Source: Spirochaetia bacterium (GTDB lineage Bacteria > Spirochaetota > Spirochaetia > Sphaerochaetales > Sphaerochaetaceae). Taken from it: DNA of 64,000 nucleotides. The stretch is from the NCBI GenBank assembly GCA_009930325.1, contig RZYO01000001.1, positions 1 to 64,000 of the forward strand, written 5' to 3'. Below the pieces are notes generated by a model. It did no database searches. It saw only the letters and a program-made list of their open reading frames with translations, and was not told the DNA's origin. Within the stretch, counting starts at the first letter, position 1. Each line of letters begins with the position of its first letter. Both the position numbers and the translations under genes were made by a program. Positions 44,952-53,720 of the stretch are shown piece after piece.

Positions 44952-44982
44952 ATACAATATAAAAATATCAAGGATTAAATAT

Positions 44983-46149
44983 ATGTATATTAATAGAGCT
45001 ATTGATTTATCAAAAATACTTAAAAACAAATCTTTATTTTTATTTGGCCCTAGACAAACAGGAAAAACTACATATATAAAAAAGCAATTAGCAATAAAAC
45101 CGGTTTTAAAATATAATTTATTAGATTCTAATATTTTTTTAAATCTATCAAATGATCCTGGGCTAATTAGAAAGACAGTAGAGGCTTATGATTATAAAAA
45201 TTGTCTTATAGTTATTGATGAAATTCAAGAATTGCCAATTCTCCTTAATGAAGTTCAATTAATGATAGATGAAAGGAATATTAAATTCCTTTTAACAGGA
45301 TCAAGTGCAAGGAAAATAAAACGAAATTCATGTAACCTTCTTGGAGGTCGAGCGCGTTGGCGAAACTTTAACGCCCTATCTTATTTTGAATTATTAAAAA
45401 ATGAAGAACCTTTAGATTTAAATTTAATTTTAAATAATGGATTATTACCCAGTATATATTTTTCAGACGAACCGGAAGAAGACTTAAATTCTTATACGTC
45501 TTTATATCTTATTCAAGAAATAAAGGCTGAAGGCTTAACTAGGAAATTATTAGATTTTTCAAGATTTTTAAAAGTTGCTGCATTATCAAACTCACAAGAA
45601 ATAAATTATTCTAAAATTGCAAATGATGCACAAACCAATAATCAAGCTGTAATGCAGTGGTTTCAAATATTAGAAGATACATTATTAGGCTTTTTCTTAG
45701 AGCCATTTAAAAAATTAGAAACTAGAAAATCTATTAACAGAAAAAAATTCTATTTTTTTGATACAGGTGTTGCTAGAACTCTTAAAACTGGTAAAATAGT
45801 TACCTCATCTTTAGATACAGATTTTGGTGAATACTTTGAACAATTTATTATTTTAGAAATTAAAAAATATCTTGATTATAACAAGCCAAGAATAAAAATA
45901 AATTATATTAGAACAAATACTGGATTTGAAATAGATTGTCTATTAAATGAAGAAATTGCGATTGAAATAAAATCATCAAATAATATAACTGCTCGACATT
46001 ATAAAAATTTAAAATTATTGACAGATAGTTATGTAAAAAGAAAAATTGTTGTTTGTACAACTGAATACTATTATAAAGAAAATGATATAGAAATTATGCC
46101 CTATAAACTTTTCATTAATAAATTATGGAATAATGAAATAATAAAATAG
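44983..46149 (+). CDS. AAA_14/DUF4143 ATPase
   Basis: A 388-aa protein. Walker A GPRQTGKTT is near 26-34 and Walker B LIVIDEIQELP near 78-88. A sensor-like FLLTGSSARKIKR follows, then a C-terminal DUF4143 domain (about 190-380) with FYFFDTGVARTL and a restriction-endonuclease-like end (GFEIDCLLNEEIAIEIKSS). The DUF4143 part thus has the E-x-K and D of a PD-(D/E)xK fold. The function of this common family is unclear. The start at 44983 was chosen for AAGGA about eight bases upstream. It lies among IS fragments, so it is probably part of mobile DNA. Confidence 0.9.
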   Translation: MYINRAIDLSKILKNKSLFLFGPRQTGKTTYIKKQLAIKPVLKYNLLDSNIFLNLSNDPGLIRKTVEAYDYKNCLIVIDEIQELPILLNEVQLMIDERNIKFLLTGSSARKIKRNSCNLLGGRARWRNFNALSYFELLKNEEPLDLNLILNNGLLPSIYFSDEPEEDLNSYTSLYLIQEIKAEGLTRKLLDFSRFLKVAALSNSQEINYSKIANDAQTNNQAVMQWFQILEDTLLGFFLEPFKKLETRKSINRKKFYFFDTGVARTLKTGKIVTSSLDTDFGEYFEQFIILEIKKYLDYNKPRIKINYIRTNTGFEIDCLLNEEIAIEIKSSNNITARHYKNLKLLTDSYVKRKIVVCTTEYYYKENDIEIMPYKLFINKLWNNEIIK

Positions 46150-46151
46150 TA

Positions 46152-46256
46152 TTAATAAATAATTATATTCATTGGTACAATGAAAAAAGAATCAAAGCTT
46201 CACTTGGTTATATGAGTCCATTAGAATATCGAAAATCCCTTGAAATTACATCATAA
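46152..46256 (+). pseudogene. IS3-family transposase (OrfB) C-terminal fragment
   Basis: The frame reads NNYIHWYNEKRIKASLGYMS and then PLEYRKSLE before a TAA. This is the standard C-terminal end of IS3/IS150-type OrfB. Only about 34 residues remain, starting right after the AAA gene's stop. The rest of the element is missing on the left. Confidence 0.85.
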
Positions 46257-46415
46257 CTGTCCAATAAAACGTCCACACTCCCTAGAGAAATATCAAGTGT
46301 GTAAGTTATTAACCCAATAACTTGCGCACTAAAATAATAGTAAGATTGTAAGCGTCAAATCATTACAACTTTGAAATAAACAGATTCTCTGATAGTTTGT
46401 TATTGGAGGAAATAA

Positions 46416-46760
46416 ATGCAAATAAAATCAAAATATTCTAATGAAAAAAAGCAGCAAATTGTTGAGGATTGTTTAAATCGTAAAGAAAAAGATGGTATCT
46501 CAATAGCTTCTTATGCAAAATTGAACAATATTTCAAAACAAACATTATATGCTTGGGTTGAAAATTCTAAAAAAAATGAAATAAGTAAACCCAAGAATTT
46601 AGTTAAATTAACATTAAGCCCTAATAAAAATATTAATACTACTAATAATGAAACCTTAAACATTAAAATCAATACAACTTTTTGTTCAATTGACATCCCA
46701 TCTTCTTTGAATGAAGAAAGTTTAATTAAAATATTAACTGCTTTAAAAGGGATTAATTAA
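46416..46760 (+). CDS. IS66 TnpA-like protein
   Basis: A 114-aa accessory protein of IS66 elements. The N-terminal helix-turn-helix (SIASYAKLNNISKQTLYAWVEN, about 29-50) is the usual TnpA DNA-binding unit. The C-terminus (SIDIPSSLNEESLIKILTAL) matches the typical end of IS66 orf1. GGAGG precedes the ATG. It ends two bases before the next gene. Confidence 0.85.
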   Translation: MQIKSKYSNEKKQQIVEDCLNRKEKDGISIASYAKLNNISKQTLYAWVENSKKNEISKPKNLVKLTLSPNKNINTTNNETLNIKINTTFCSIDIPSSLNEESLIKILTALKGIN

Positions 46761-46762
46761 TT

Positions 46763-48534
46763 ATGTTTTTTAATTTTAATGATTATACTTTTTACTTAAG
46801 ACCAGGAAAAACTGATATGAGAAAAAGAAGTTCAAGCCTTTCTTTCTTAATTCAAGATGAAATGAATTTAAATCCTTTTGAAAAATGTGTATTTGTATTT
46901 TGTAGTGGAAACAAAACAATAATAAAAGCTATTGTATGGGATAAAAATGAATTAATTTATCAGCTACTTTCAACAAATGAAAAGTTAACTGAAGATATTA
47001 ATGATTTGAAAGAAATCCTTAGATTAAAAAGCATACAACCATTTATCCCTTCAACAGAGCAAACAGGATATCTATTTGATGAAATGGAGTTGTTAATAAC
47101 AGCTCTAACTGAAGAAGAGGAAAAACTAATTGAAGTAAAAGAACATTCAAGAAAAAAAGTTTCACATAAAGTTAAAGAATTAGATAGCGATACACCAATT
47201 GTTAATGTAGATCATTGTGAAGATGCTGATGATGAAATAGTTGATAATAATGGCTATTTATATACAAGAATTGAAGATAAGATAGTAGAAAAAATAGCTA
47301 TTCAACCATCTTCATATTATATAGAAAGACACTTCTATCCACAGTACAAACTTAAGGAATTTGAAGCAAATAAAGAAGATGGAGAAAAAAATATAATAGT
47401 TCAGTTCAATAATAAAGAAACTGACACTATTATAGCTTCTTCTTCCTTGGTCGCTAAAGTGGTTACTAGAAAGTATAATGATCAACTTCCTTTATACAGA
47501 CAAGAGGCAATATTTAAAAGAGAAGGATTAGAGTTTTCAAGGCAAACTCTTTCAAATTGGTTATTAAGATACTTTAATTTAATAAAACCCTTACAAGATA
47601 GATTAAAATATCATATTTTATCATCTAATTTAATAAATCAAGATGAAACACCCGTTCAAGTATTAAAGATACCTGAGTCAAAACCATCAACTACTCATTT
47701 TATGATGGTTAGAGTTGGTGTCTCTAATATTGATGAAAAAACAACACATAAGATAGTTCAATACCAATATCTTTCTAATAGAAAGAAAGATACATTAAAT
47801 GAAGATACTAAAGATTATAATGGATTCATCATGACTGATGGATTAAAAGGTTATTTAGACTTAAATAATCATCTAAATTGCTGGGTGCATGCAATTAGAC
47901 AATTTAAAGCAATATTGAAGATAAATAAAAAAGCAACAGATACTTTAATATTAGTATCATTAGTTAATGAGCTTTATAAAGTAGAAAACAGATTAAGAAA
48001 GCAATATGAGAAAGGTCTATTAGCTAAAGAATCTTTTAATAAATAAGAGTTGAAGAAACTGATAAACTTTTTAAAAAGATAAGAGACAAGATTGAAACTA
48101 TTCAACCCAAATACACCCCTAAAAGTGCTATGGGTAAGGCGATTAATTATTTATTTACATATTGGGATACTTTAATTAAATACCCAAAATGTTTTGAAGC
48201 AACACCTGATAATAATTTGGCTGAAAACTCAATACGCCCTTTTACTCTTGGTAGAAAAAATTGGTTATTTAGTGTATCTCAACAAGGAGCTGAAGCTTCA
48301 GCTTTATACTATAGTTTAGTTGAAACAGCAAAGGTTAATAACATTAATGTATATAAATATTTAAATTATATACTAGAAAAAGCTCCTGTAATGAAACAAG
48401 AAAGTGATTGGGAGCAATTACTTCCTTGGAATGTTTCAAAAAATGATTTACAAAATTTAGAAAATAGATCAACTCTTGCAACACCTGACGAAACAAGAGT
48501 TGAAAAATATATATTTAGAGGTGCACATTAATTT
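46763..48534 (+). pseudogene. IS66 TnpB-TnpC fusion, frameshifted
   Basis: The frame starts as TnpB (FYLRPGKTDMRKRSSSLSF, then CVFVFCSGN and AIVWDKNE), then passes after about 65 residues directly into the TnpC N-terminal coiled region. The C-terminal half of TnpB is missing, so an in-frame deletion has fused the two genes. TnpC then runs with the expected INQDETPVQ and ITDGLKGYLD-like (MTDGLKGYLD) catalytic regions. It stops at 48044-48046 near residue 427. The remainder (VEETDKLFKKI, then NLAENSIRPFTLGRKNWLF to 48531) is in another frame. A single-base change near 48040-48048 explains this. The transposase is probably inactive. Confidence 0.85.
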
Positions 48535-48558
48535 AAAATTTGGTCAATTTACGCTTAC

Positions 48559-48670
48559 TAATAAGCTTAATGCTATTTCATTGTATTTAACTAATGAAGC
48601 AACTATTGCTGATTTTACTATGAAATTTAAGACGAAATATCCTACAATACAAAATGGGCAAAACGAATAA
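48559..48670 (+). pseudogene. IS3-family OrfA-like fragment
   Basis: The frame reads NKLNAISLYLTNEATIADFT and then MKFKTKYPTIQNGQNE to a stop. This resembles the N-terminal helix-turn-helix of IS3 OrfA proteins (K-l-AI-LYL...). It directly follows the IS66 right end. With the OrfB fragment on the left side, IS66 is bracketed by IS3 pieces in a reversed order (OrfB end, then IS66, then OrfA start). Confidence 0.4.
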
Positions 48671-48695
48671 AAATATCCTTGCTAAAAGCAAGGAT
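48669..48695 (-). terminator. Rho-independent terminator of the phosphoglycoside operon
   Basis: On the minus strand, ATCCTTGCT and AGCAAGGAT form a perfect 9-bp stem with a 3-base loop, followed by ATTTTT. It lies about 90 bases past the HAD gene stop. Confidence 0.85.
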
Positions 48696-48785
48696 TCAGT
48701 TAAACTTTATTCATAAATAAGTAGAAATCTAAAATCTTCAATTTAGGAAGAAATTTATTGTTAAAAAAAAATTAATAGCATAATT

Positions 48786-49463
48786 TCAATTAAAAAAAGC
48801 TTCAATTGATACATCATTATACGAATTAATTATATAATCAATTTCTTTTAAAGATGAAATCGTTTTTATATCAGAACCAAGACTATTTACAGCAATAATT
48901 TTTTTTACATTTGCTTTTGATGCACTTATTATCCCACTTTTAGAATCTTCAAATACAACAGTTTCTCTAGGAGAAACATTCAAGACATTTATTGCTTTAT
49001 TATATATTGCAGGATTTGGTTTACTAGGAAGAGTTCCATCACTTGATATAATATAATCATCTTTAAAATATCTAGATAATTTAAAGATATTTTCATATTC
49101 TTTCATTAATGAAGGTGGTGCACTAGTTGCAATTGAAATTTTATAATTATCTTTTAATAATTGTGTTAATAATTTTTCAGCTCCTTCTGCAAGTGATAAT
49201 TTATCTTTTTCACTATCCATAACTTTTAAATATTCTTGATCTTTTTCAATTGAAAATTTTTCAATTTCTTCTTTATTTAATTGTCGTGGAAAAACTTTTT
49301 CTAATGTTTCATATGTTGTTCTTCCATTTAATAAGACATACTGATCTAAAGTATATTCAACATCTAACCATCTTAGAATACAATTATACCAAGATTTATA
49401 ATTTATCTCTGAATCCCAAAATAAAGTACCATTAAAATCAAATATTATTGCTTTTGTTTTCAT
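48786..49463 (-). CDS. HAD hydrolase, beta-phosphoglucomutase-like, with DxN motif
   Basis: A 225-aa HAD-superfamily protein with a helical cap (about 15-85). Motif I is FDFNGTLFWDS: the nucleophile Asp is kept, but the second Asp of the DxD motif is Asn. Motif II is ISIATSAPPS, motif III is the Lys in PSKPNPAIY, and motif IV is VVFEDSKSGI. The Asn change removes the usual general acid/base, although a DxNGT subgroup exists. The ATG at 49463 has AGGA eight bases upstream and overlaps the end of the GH1 gene by 26 bases. It would act on the sugar phosphate released by that enzyme. Confidence 0.87.
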   Translation of the reverse strand: MKTKAIIFDFNGTLFWDSEINYKSWYNCILRWLDVEYTLDQYVLLNGRTTYETLEKVFPRQLNKEEIEKFSIEKDQEYLKVMDSEKDKLSLAEGAEKLLTQLLKDNYKISIATSAPPSLMKEYENIFKLSRYFKDDYIISSDGTLPSKPNPAIYNKAINVLNVSPRETVVFEDSKSGIISASKANVKKIIAVNSLGSDIKTISSLKEIDYIINSYNDVSIEAFFN

Positions 49464-50844
49464 CAATTAATCCTTTTACCCAAAACGCACTTTTTTTGGG
49501 GTATCTTTTCTGTGTTTCAAAATCAGTATAAAATAAACCGTATCTTTTATTATAACCATTTGTCCAAGAAAACAAATCAAACAAGGACCATATAAAATAT
49601 CCTTTTACATTGATTCCTTTTTCTTTTGCCCTAAAAATAGCTTCTAAATGCTCTTTTATATATTCTATTCGATATTCATCGTCAACAGACCCATTATCTA
49701 AAGACTCTAAAGAGCCCATTCCATTCTCGGTTATATATATTTTTTTGTCCCCATAATCATTTTTTATTCTTATGAGCATATCTTCTAATCCTTTTGGATA
49801 AATTGGCCAATCCCATGAAGTTGTTTTGATATTTGATTTAGTTAATCTCTCACCAATCCCTTTCAATCTAAAACAACTACTTCCTTTCTCTCCAGTTCCA
49901 TTGTGATGAATATAATTATCTTTATCCCAAGGAGATAGAAAATGACTAGCATAATAATTTAGTCCTAAAAAATCATTTAATTTTGCACCATTTAATAAGA
50001 CTGCTTTCTCTTCTTCTGGTATATCAAAATGCTTATCATACATAAGTAATATTTCATTTATTTGAGACATAGTGTTATTAGAATAACTACCATAAAATGT
50101 TGCATCAAGCAAAAAGGCATTTGCTAATATATCTTCTTTTTTTGCGGCATTCTCACTTTCAATAGAGTTATTAAAAGGATATTTAGATTCTAATATATGA
50201 ACAATACCAATTTCACCAGGCATTTTCATATTCTTATACATAACTACACACTTTGAATGAGCAATCATCATATTATGCATTGCAAGAACTGCTTTTTCGA
50301 TATCATATTTAATATGAGGGGGAAAGTGCCCAATGATATATTGACCACACACAATCGACCATGGTTCATTTATAGTTATCCAATGCTTTACCCTATCTCC
50401 AAAATTTTTAAAACATACCTTAGCAAAAAATAGAAAATTATCTATATTTTCTTTATTTAACCAGTCTCCTTTTTCAAAAAATATTAATGGAGTATCAAAA
50501 TGATGAAGGGTTACATAAGGATCAACATTATGGTTTATACAACAATTAATTAATTTATTATAATAATTTATACCTTTTTCATTTATTTCATTTTTCTCAT
50601 TTAATATAATTCTTGACCATGCTATTGATATTCTTATTGCTTTTATATTAAATTTCTCTGCATTAATTATATCTTCTTCATATTTGTGATAAAAATCACT
50701 TGCAATATCTGCATTAAACTTACATCCTAGCTGATGATATTCTCTATCCCAATAAATGGGAATTCTTCCATCAATAGATACTGCACCTTCTCCTTGATAT
50801 GCTGCGGTTGCAGCACCAATTATAAAATCTTTTTCTAATTTCAT
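49438..50844 (-). CDS. GH1 phospho-beta-glycosidase (LacG-like)
   Basis: A 468-aa family 1 glycoside hydrolase, the same length as LacG. The acid/base Glu is in TINEPWSI and the nucleophile Glu in YITENGMGS. The aglycone/phosphate loop reads FSWTNGYNKRYGL: Ser426, Trp427, Lys433 and Tyr435 sit exactly as Ser428, Trp429, Lys435 and Tyr437 of lactococcal 6-phospho-beta-galactosidase, where Ser/Lys/Tyr bind the 6-phosphate and Trp favours galactosides. It therefore should hydrolyse 6-phosphoglycosides in the cytoplasm. There is no PTS gene nearby; the operon instead has an AfuABC-type ABC transporter. The sequence positions are direct; the substrate is inference. Confidence 0.9.
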   Translation of the reverse strand: MKLEKDFIIGAATAAYQGEGAVSIDGRIPIYWDREYHQLGCKFNADIASDFYHKYEEDIINAEKFNIKAIRISIAWSRIILNEKNEINEKGINYYNKLINCCINHNVDPYVTLHHFDTPLIFFEKGDWLNKENIDNFLFFAKVCFKNFGDRVKHWITINEPWSIVCGQYIIGHFPPHIKYDIEKAVLAMHNMMIAHSKCVVMYKNMKMPGEIGIVHILESKYPFNNSIESENAAKKEDILANAFLLDATFYGSYSNNTMSQINEILLMYDKHFDIPEEEKAVLLNGAKLNDFLGLNYYASHFLSPWDKDNYIHHNGTGEKGSSCFRLKGIGERLTKSNIKTTSWDWPIYPKGLEDMLIRIKNDYGDKKIYITENGMGSLESLDNGSVDDEYRIEYIKEHLEAIFRAKEKGINVKGYFIWSLFDLFSWTNGYNKRYGLFYTDFETQKRYPKKSAFWVKGLIDENKSNNI

Positions 50845-50858
50845 ATTTAAATATTACC

Positions 50859-52514
50859 TTACATAGAAATTTCTTTTTTACCTGAAACTTTAAAGAAAAT
50901 TAAAAGGGAAATAATTGTAATTATTGTTAATAAAGTTGATAAGGCTGCTGCAATACCATAATTTCCTCTAATAATTTCAGTATATATTGCTACACTCATT
51001 GTTTTTGTTCTATTAGTATATAAAATAACTGAAGTACTTAATTCACTTAATATATTTATCCAACTAAGAATTGCACCTGATATTATACCTGAAGCCATCA
51101 TTGGTAAAGTTATAACAAAGAACGTTTTAATACTCGAAGCACCTAAACTTATTGCCGCTTCTTCAACACTAATATTTATTTGCCTTAGTGTTGCTGAACT
51201 AGATCTAATTGTATAAGGAAGCCTTCTTATTGCAAAAGCAACTATCATTATAATTGCGGTACCACTTAATAATAAAGGTTTTTTTGTAAAAGTTGACAGC
51301 ATTGCAATACCTAATACTGAGCCTGGTACAATAAATGGAAACATAGAAAATGTATCTAGCATATTTGAAAGTTTCCCTGGTTTTCTAATAACAATATAAG
51401 AAATCAATACAGCTACAATTAAAATAATTAATATTGTCCAAATAGCTAAATAAAAAGTTGTTTGAATTGAGGTTCCAAGTTTTTCAAAGGCTGTACGATA
51501 ACTATTAAAAGAATGTTCTTTTGTAAAAGACTGTCCTTTTGTTGTCAAAAAAGATGTATAAATTACATAAATTCTTGGAAGTAAGGCAATTGCTGTAATT
51601 ATATATACAACAAAGTGGATTATAAAAGATTTAAAACCTTTTACTTCTTTACTTTCAATTGAATTCATAGCACTCATAGTAAAGGATAGCTTTTCTGATA
51701 CTAGTTTCTGTAAGAAAAATATTATAGTCGCAATTACTACTACAATTACTGAAATAGCAGCGGCAAATCCACTATCCCCACCTACTTCACTAATAAATTC
51801 ATTAAAAATCAGAACAGGAATTGTTCTATAGCCTTCACCTATAAGCATAGGAGTACCAAAATCAGAAAGGGATCTCATAAAGACCAAAAGAGAACCAGCT
51901 AATAAAGTAGGAAGAATTAGAGGAAGAATAACTTTAAACATTTTCTTTATACCTGTACATCCCATACTTTCTGATGCTTCAATTAATGATCTATCTATAT
52001 TATGCATAGCGCCTAAACAATACATATATATTAAAGGGAATAATTGTAGTGATAGTACTAAAACTATTCCAGAAAAACCATAAATATCTGGTAGTTGAAT
52101 ATGTAACCAGGTCTTAAAAAAATTAGTTATTACCCCATTGCGCCCTAAGAGAAGAATCCAAGAATATGCTCCAATAAAAGGTGGTGATACGCTTGAAATT
52201 AAAATTAATACTTGAGTTAAAGTTGAGCCTTTAACTTTAAATATTGTTGTAAGATATGCAAGAGGGACTCCTATTATAACGGAAAAAAAAGTTACAGCAA
52301 TTGTGACTTTAAAACTATTAAAAAGTGCTGATAAATAATACTTTCTTCCAAAGAATTTTGTAAAATAAGCTAGAGAGAAAGAGTCTGAAGTGCTGTCTTT
52401 AAAACTTATTGATAGCATAGTTACTAATGGATAAATTAAAAATATAAAATATAATATAAATATAAAAGTTGTGATTTTAGCCCAGATATCAAAATTTTTA
52501 TTTACTTTTATCAT
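50859..52514 (-). CDS. ABC transporter permease, fused two-domain (AfuB/FbpB-like)
   Basis: A 551-aa membrane protein with two permease domains in one chain, about 12 membrane segments. Two EAA loops are seen: LIEASESMGCTGIKKMFKVI (near 185) and SVEEAAISLGASSIKTFFVI (near 455). This layout is typical for the FbpB/AfuB/PhnU-V group. It overlaps the ATPase gene by four bases and is followed after 14 bases by the GH1 gene. Confidence 0.92.
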   Translation of the reverse strand: MIKVNKNFDIWAKITTFIFILYFIFLIYPLVTMLSISFKDSTSDSFSLAYFTKFFGRKYYLSALFNSFKVTIAVTFFSVIIGVPLAYLTTIFKVKGSTLTQVLILISSVSPPFIGAYSWILLLGRNGVITNFFKTWLHIQLPDIYGFSGIVLVLSLQLFPLIYMYCLGAMHNIDRSLIEASESMGCTGIKKMFKVILPLILPTLLAGSLLVFMRSLSDFGTPMLIGEGYRTIPVLIFNEFISEVGGDSGFAAAISVIVVVIATIIFFLQKLVSEKLSFTMSAMNSIESKEVKGFKSFIIHFVVYIITAIALLPRIYVIYTSFLTTKGQSFTKEHSFNSYRTAFEKLGTSIQTTFYLAIWTILIILIVAVLISYIVIRKPGKLSNMLDTFSMFPFIVPGSVLGIAMLSTFTKKPLLLSGTAIIMIVAFAIRRLPYTIRSSSATLRQINISVEEAAISLGASSIKTFFVITLPMMASGIISGAILSWINILSELSTSVILYTNRTKTMSVAIYTEIIRGNYGIAAALSTLLTIITIISLLIFFKVSGKKEISM

Positions 52515-53605
52515 AGAGCCCCCTTCTCACAATCATTTTTTACACCTATTAATATATTATTCTCAGTTTCAGCGTTGAATAAATTGATTTTCTTTTTCTT
52601 AACTTCTAAATATATTATTGAACCTTCTCTCAATATTTCATCAACAGATGATTCTTGAATGGTTTCAATTACTTGTTTATTTTCTAATTCAATAAAATAA
52701 TGGGTATTTAATCCTAAAAACATATAGCTTTGAATTTTGCCTTTTATTCCTTTATCAGAGAATATAAACTCTTCTGGTCTAATCGAAACTTTTACTTTAC
52801 CCTTATAATTGTCTTTTATATTATCCATTGTAATTTCATAATTTAAAAATTTTAAAACAGAATCATTTGAGACGACTCCCTCAATAATATTGCTTCTTCC
52901 AATAAATGTTGAAACGAATAAATTACTAGGTCTTTGATAGATGTTTTTGGGAGTCCCTACATGCTGTATTTCACCTAAATTCATTACAGCTATTCTATCA
53001 GAAACAGCCATAGCTTCTTCTTGATCATGTGTAACATAGATTGTTGTAATTCCAATTTTCTTTTGAATTTCTTTTATAGCATTTCTTAATTCAACTCTCA
53101 ATTTTGCATCTAAATTACTTAACGGTTCATCCATCAATAATACATCAGGTTGAATAACTATAGCTCTTGCAAGGGCCACTCTTTGTTGTTGACCACCTGA
53201 TAGTTTTTCAGGTAGACGATTTGCATATTGTTTAATTTGAACAACATCCATAATATTCTCTACCATTAAATCTATTTCAGATTTTGGAGTTTTTTTATTT
53301 TTTAAGCCAAAAGCGATATTATCCTTGACACTTAAGTGAGGAAAAATTGCATAGTTTTGAAAAACCATACCTATATTTCTTTTATTTGGAGGTAAATCAT
53401 TAACACATTTTTCATCAAAAAACACTTTTCCTCCTTCAATTGAGTTAAAGCCAGCCGCCATTCTAAGAAGAGTGGTTTTCCCACATCCTGATGGACCTAA
53501 TAATGTAAAAAATTCTCCTTCATTTATTTCTAGCGAGAGATTTGGTATTACAGTATTATTGTTATATTTTTTTATTAAATTTTTAAATTTAATATTAATA
53601 CTCAT
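52511..53605 (-). CDS. ABC transporter ATPase (AfuC/FbpC/PotA-like)
   Basis: A 364-aa importer ATPase. Walker A is GPSGCGKTT (about 38-46), Q-loop VFQNYAIFPHL, signature KLSGGQQQRVALARAI, Walker B VLLMDEPLSNLDAKLR and switch His in YVTHDQEEAMA. A C-terminal TOBE-type domain (about 250-355) follows. It powers the fused permease encoded next. The gene begins after the stem-loops that follow the binding-protein gene. Confidence 0.93.
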   Translation of the reverse strand: MSINIKFKNLIKKYNNNTVIPNLSLEINEGEFFTLLGPSGCGKTTLLRMAAGFNSIEGGKVFFDEKCVNDLPPNKRNIGMVFQNYAIFPHLSVKDNIAFGLKNKKTPKSEIDLMVENIMDVVQIKQYANRLPEKLSGGQQQRVALARAIVIQPDVLLMDEPLSNLDAKLRVELRNAIKEIQKKIGITTIYVTHDQEEAMAVSDRIAVMNLGEIQHVGTPKNIYQRPSNLFVSTFIGRSNIIEGVVSNDSVLKFLNYEITMDNIKDNYKGKVKVSIRPEEFIFSDKGIKGKIQSYMFLGLNTHYFIELENKQVIETIQESSVDEILREGSIIYLEVKKKKINLFNAETENNILIGVKNDCEKGAL

Positions 53606-53644
53606 TAAGTACTCCTTGATTATAAAAAGGTTATAAAAGCCTTA

Positions 53645-53694
53645 CCCAAATGATTTTTGGGCATAAAGTCCGACAGAGTTTATACTCTGCCGGA
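53645..53694 (-). terminator. Two stem-loops after the AfuA-like gene
   Basis: On the minus strand, TCCGGCAGAGT pairs with ACTCTGTCGGA (53669-53694; one G-U, 4-base loop), followed by a smaller CCCAAA/TTTGGG hairpin at 53645-53661. They separate the binding-protein gene from the ATPase gene. The lack of a strong T-run suggests partial termination or RNA protection. Confidence 0.75.
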
Positions 53695-53720
53695 GTGTAA
53701 TTGTAATATATAATTTTTAA

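Larger units (their letters stand above)
43959..44982. other. Long gene-poor stretch: promoter region plus decayed DNA
   Basis: About 1 kb between two divergent units. Its left end holds the GntR operator cluster, and the leftward nucleoside-operon promoter must be nearby. From about 44311 there is an interrupted frame with AAAGG before an ATG (FKHLSSKQRH, then IYRV and KCGNFKVLYTIL after stops) that weakly resembles the N-terminus of IS30-type transposases. The following 300 bases are unreadable in any frame. The right end carries two palindromes and a promoter for the ATPase at 44983. Confidence 0.5.
46348..48558 (+). mobile_element. Defective IS66-family insertion sequence
   Basis: The ends are inverted repeats starting GTAAGCGT (left 46348, right 48558 on the minus strand), matching at about 13 of 18 positions and with the GTAA start typical of IS66. 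Inside are a TnpA gene, a TnpB remnant fused to TnpC, and a TnpC frameshift. The expected 8-bp target duplication is not seen (GTAAGATT on the left, TAATAAGC on the right), so a flank has changed or the ends are slightly different. Confidence 0.82.

Noticed and set aside
46340-48566. 8-bp target duplication of IS66
   Set aside because: The bases flanking the inferred ends differ (GTAAGATT and TAATAAGC).
48476-48670. A short rightward frame as an independent gene
   Set aside because: Its first part overlaps the end of IS66 TnpC in another frame. Only the last part resembles an IS3 OrfA fragment.
49438-50844. Ordinary beta-glucosidase
   Set aside because: The usual FEW motif is replaced by FSWTNGYNKRY, which has the Ser/Lys/Tyr spacing of phospho-beta-glycosidases.
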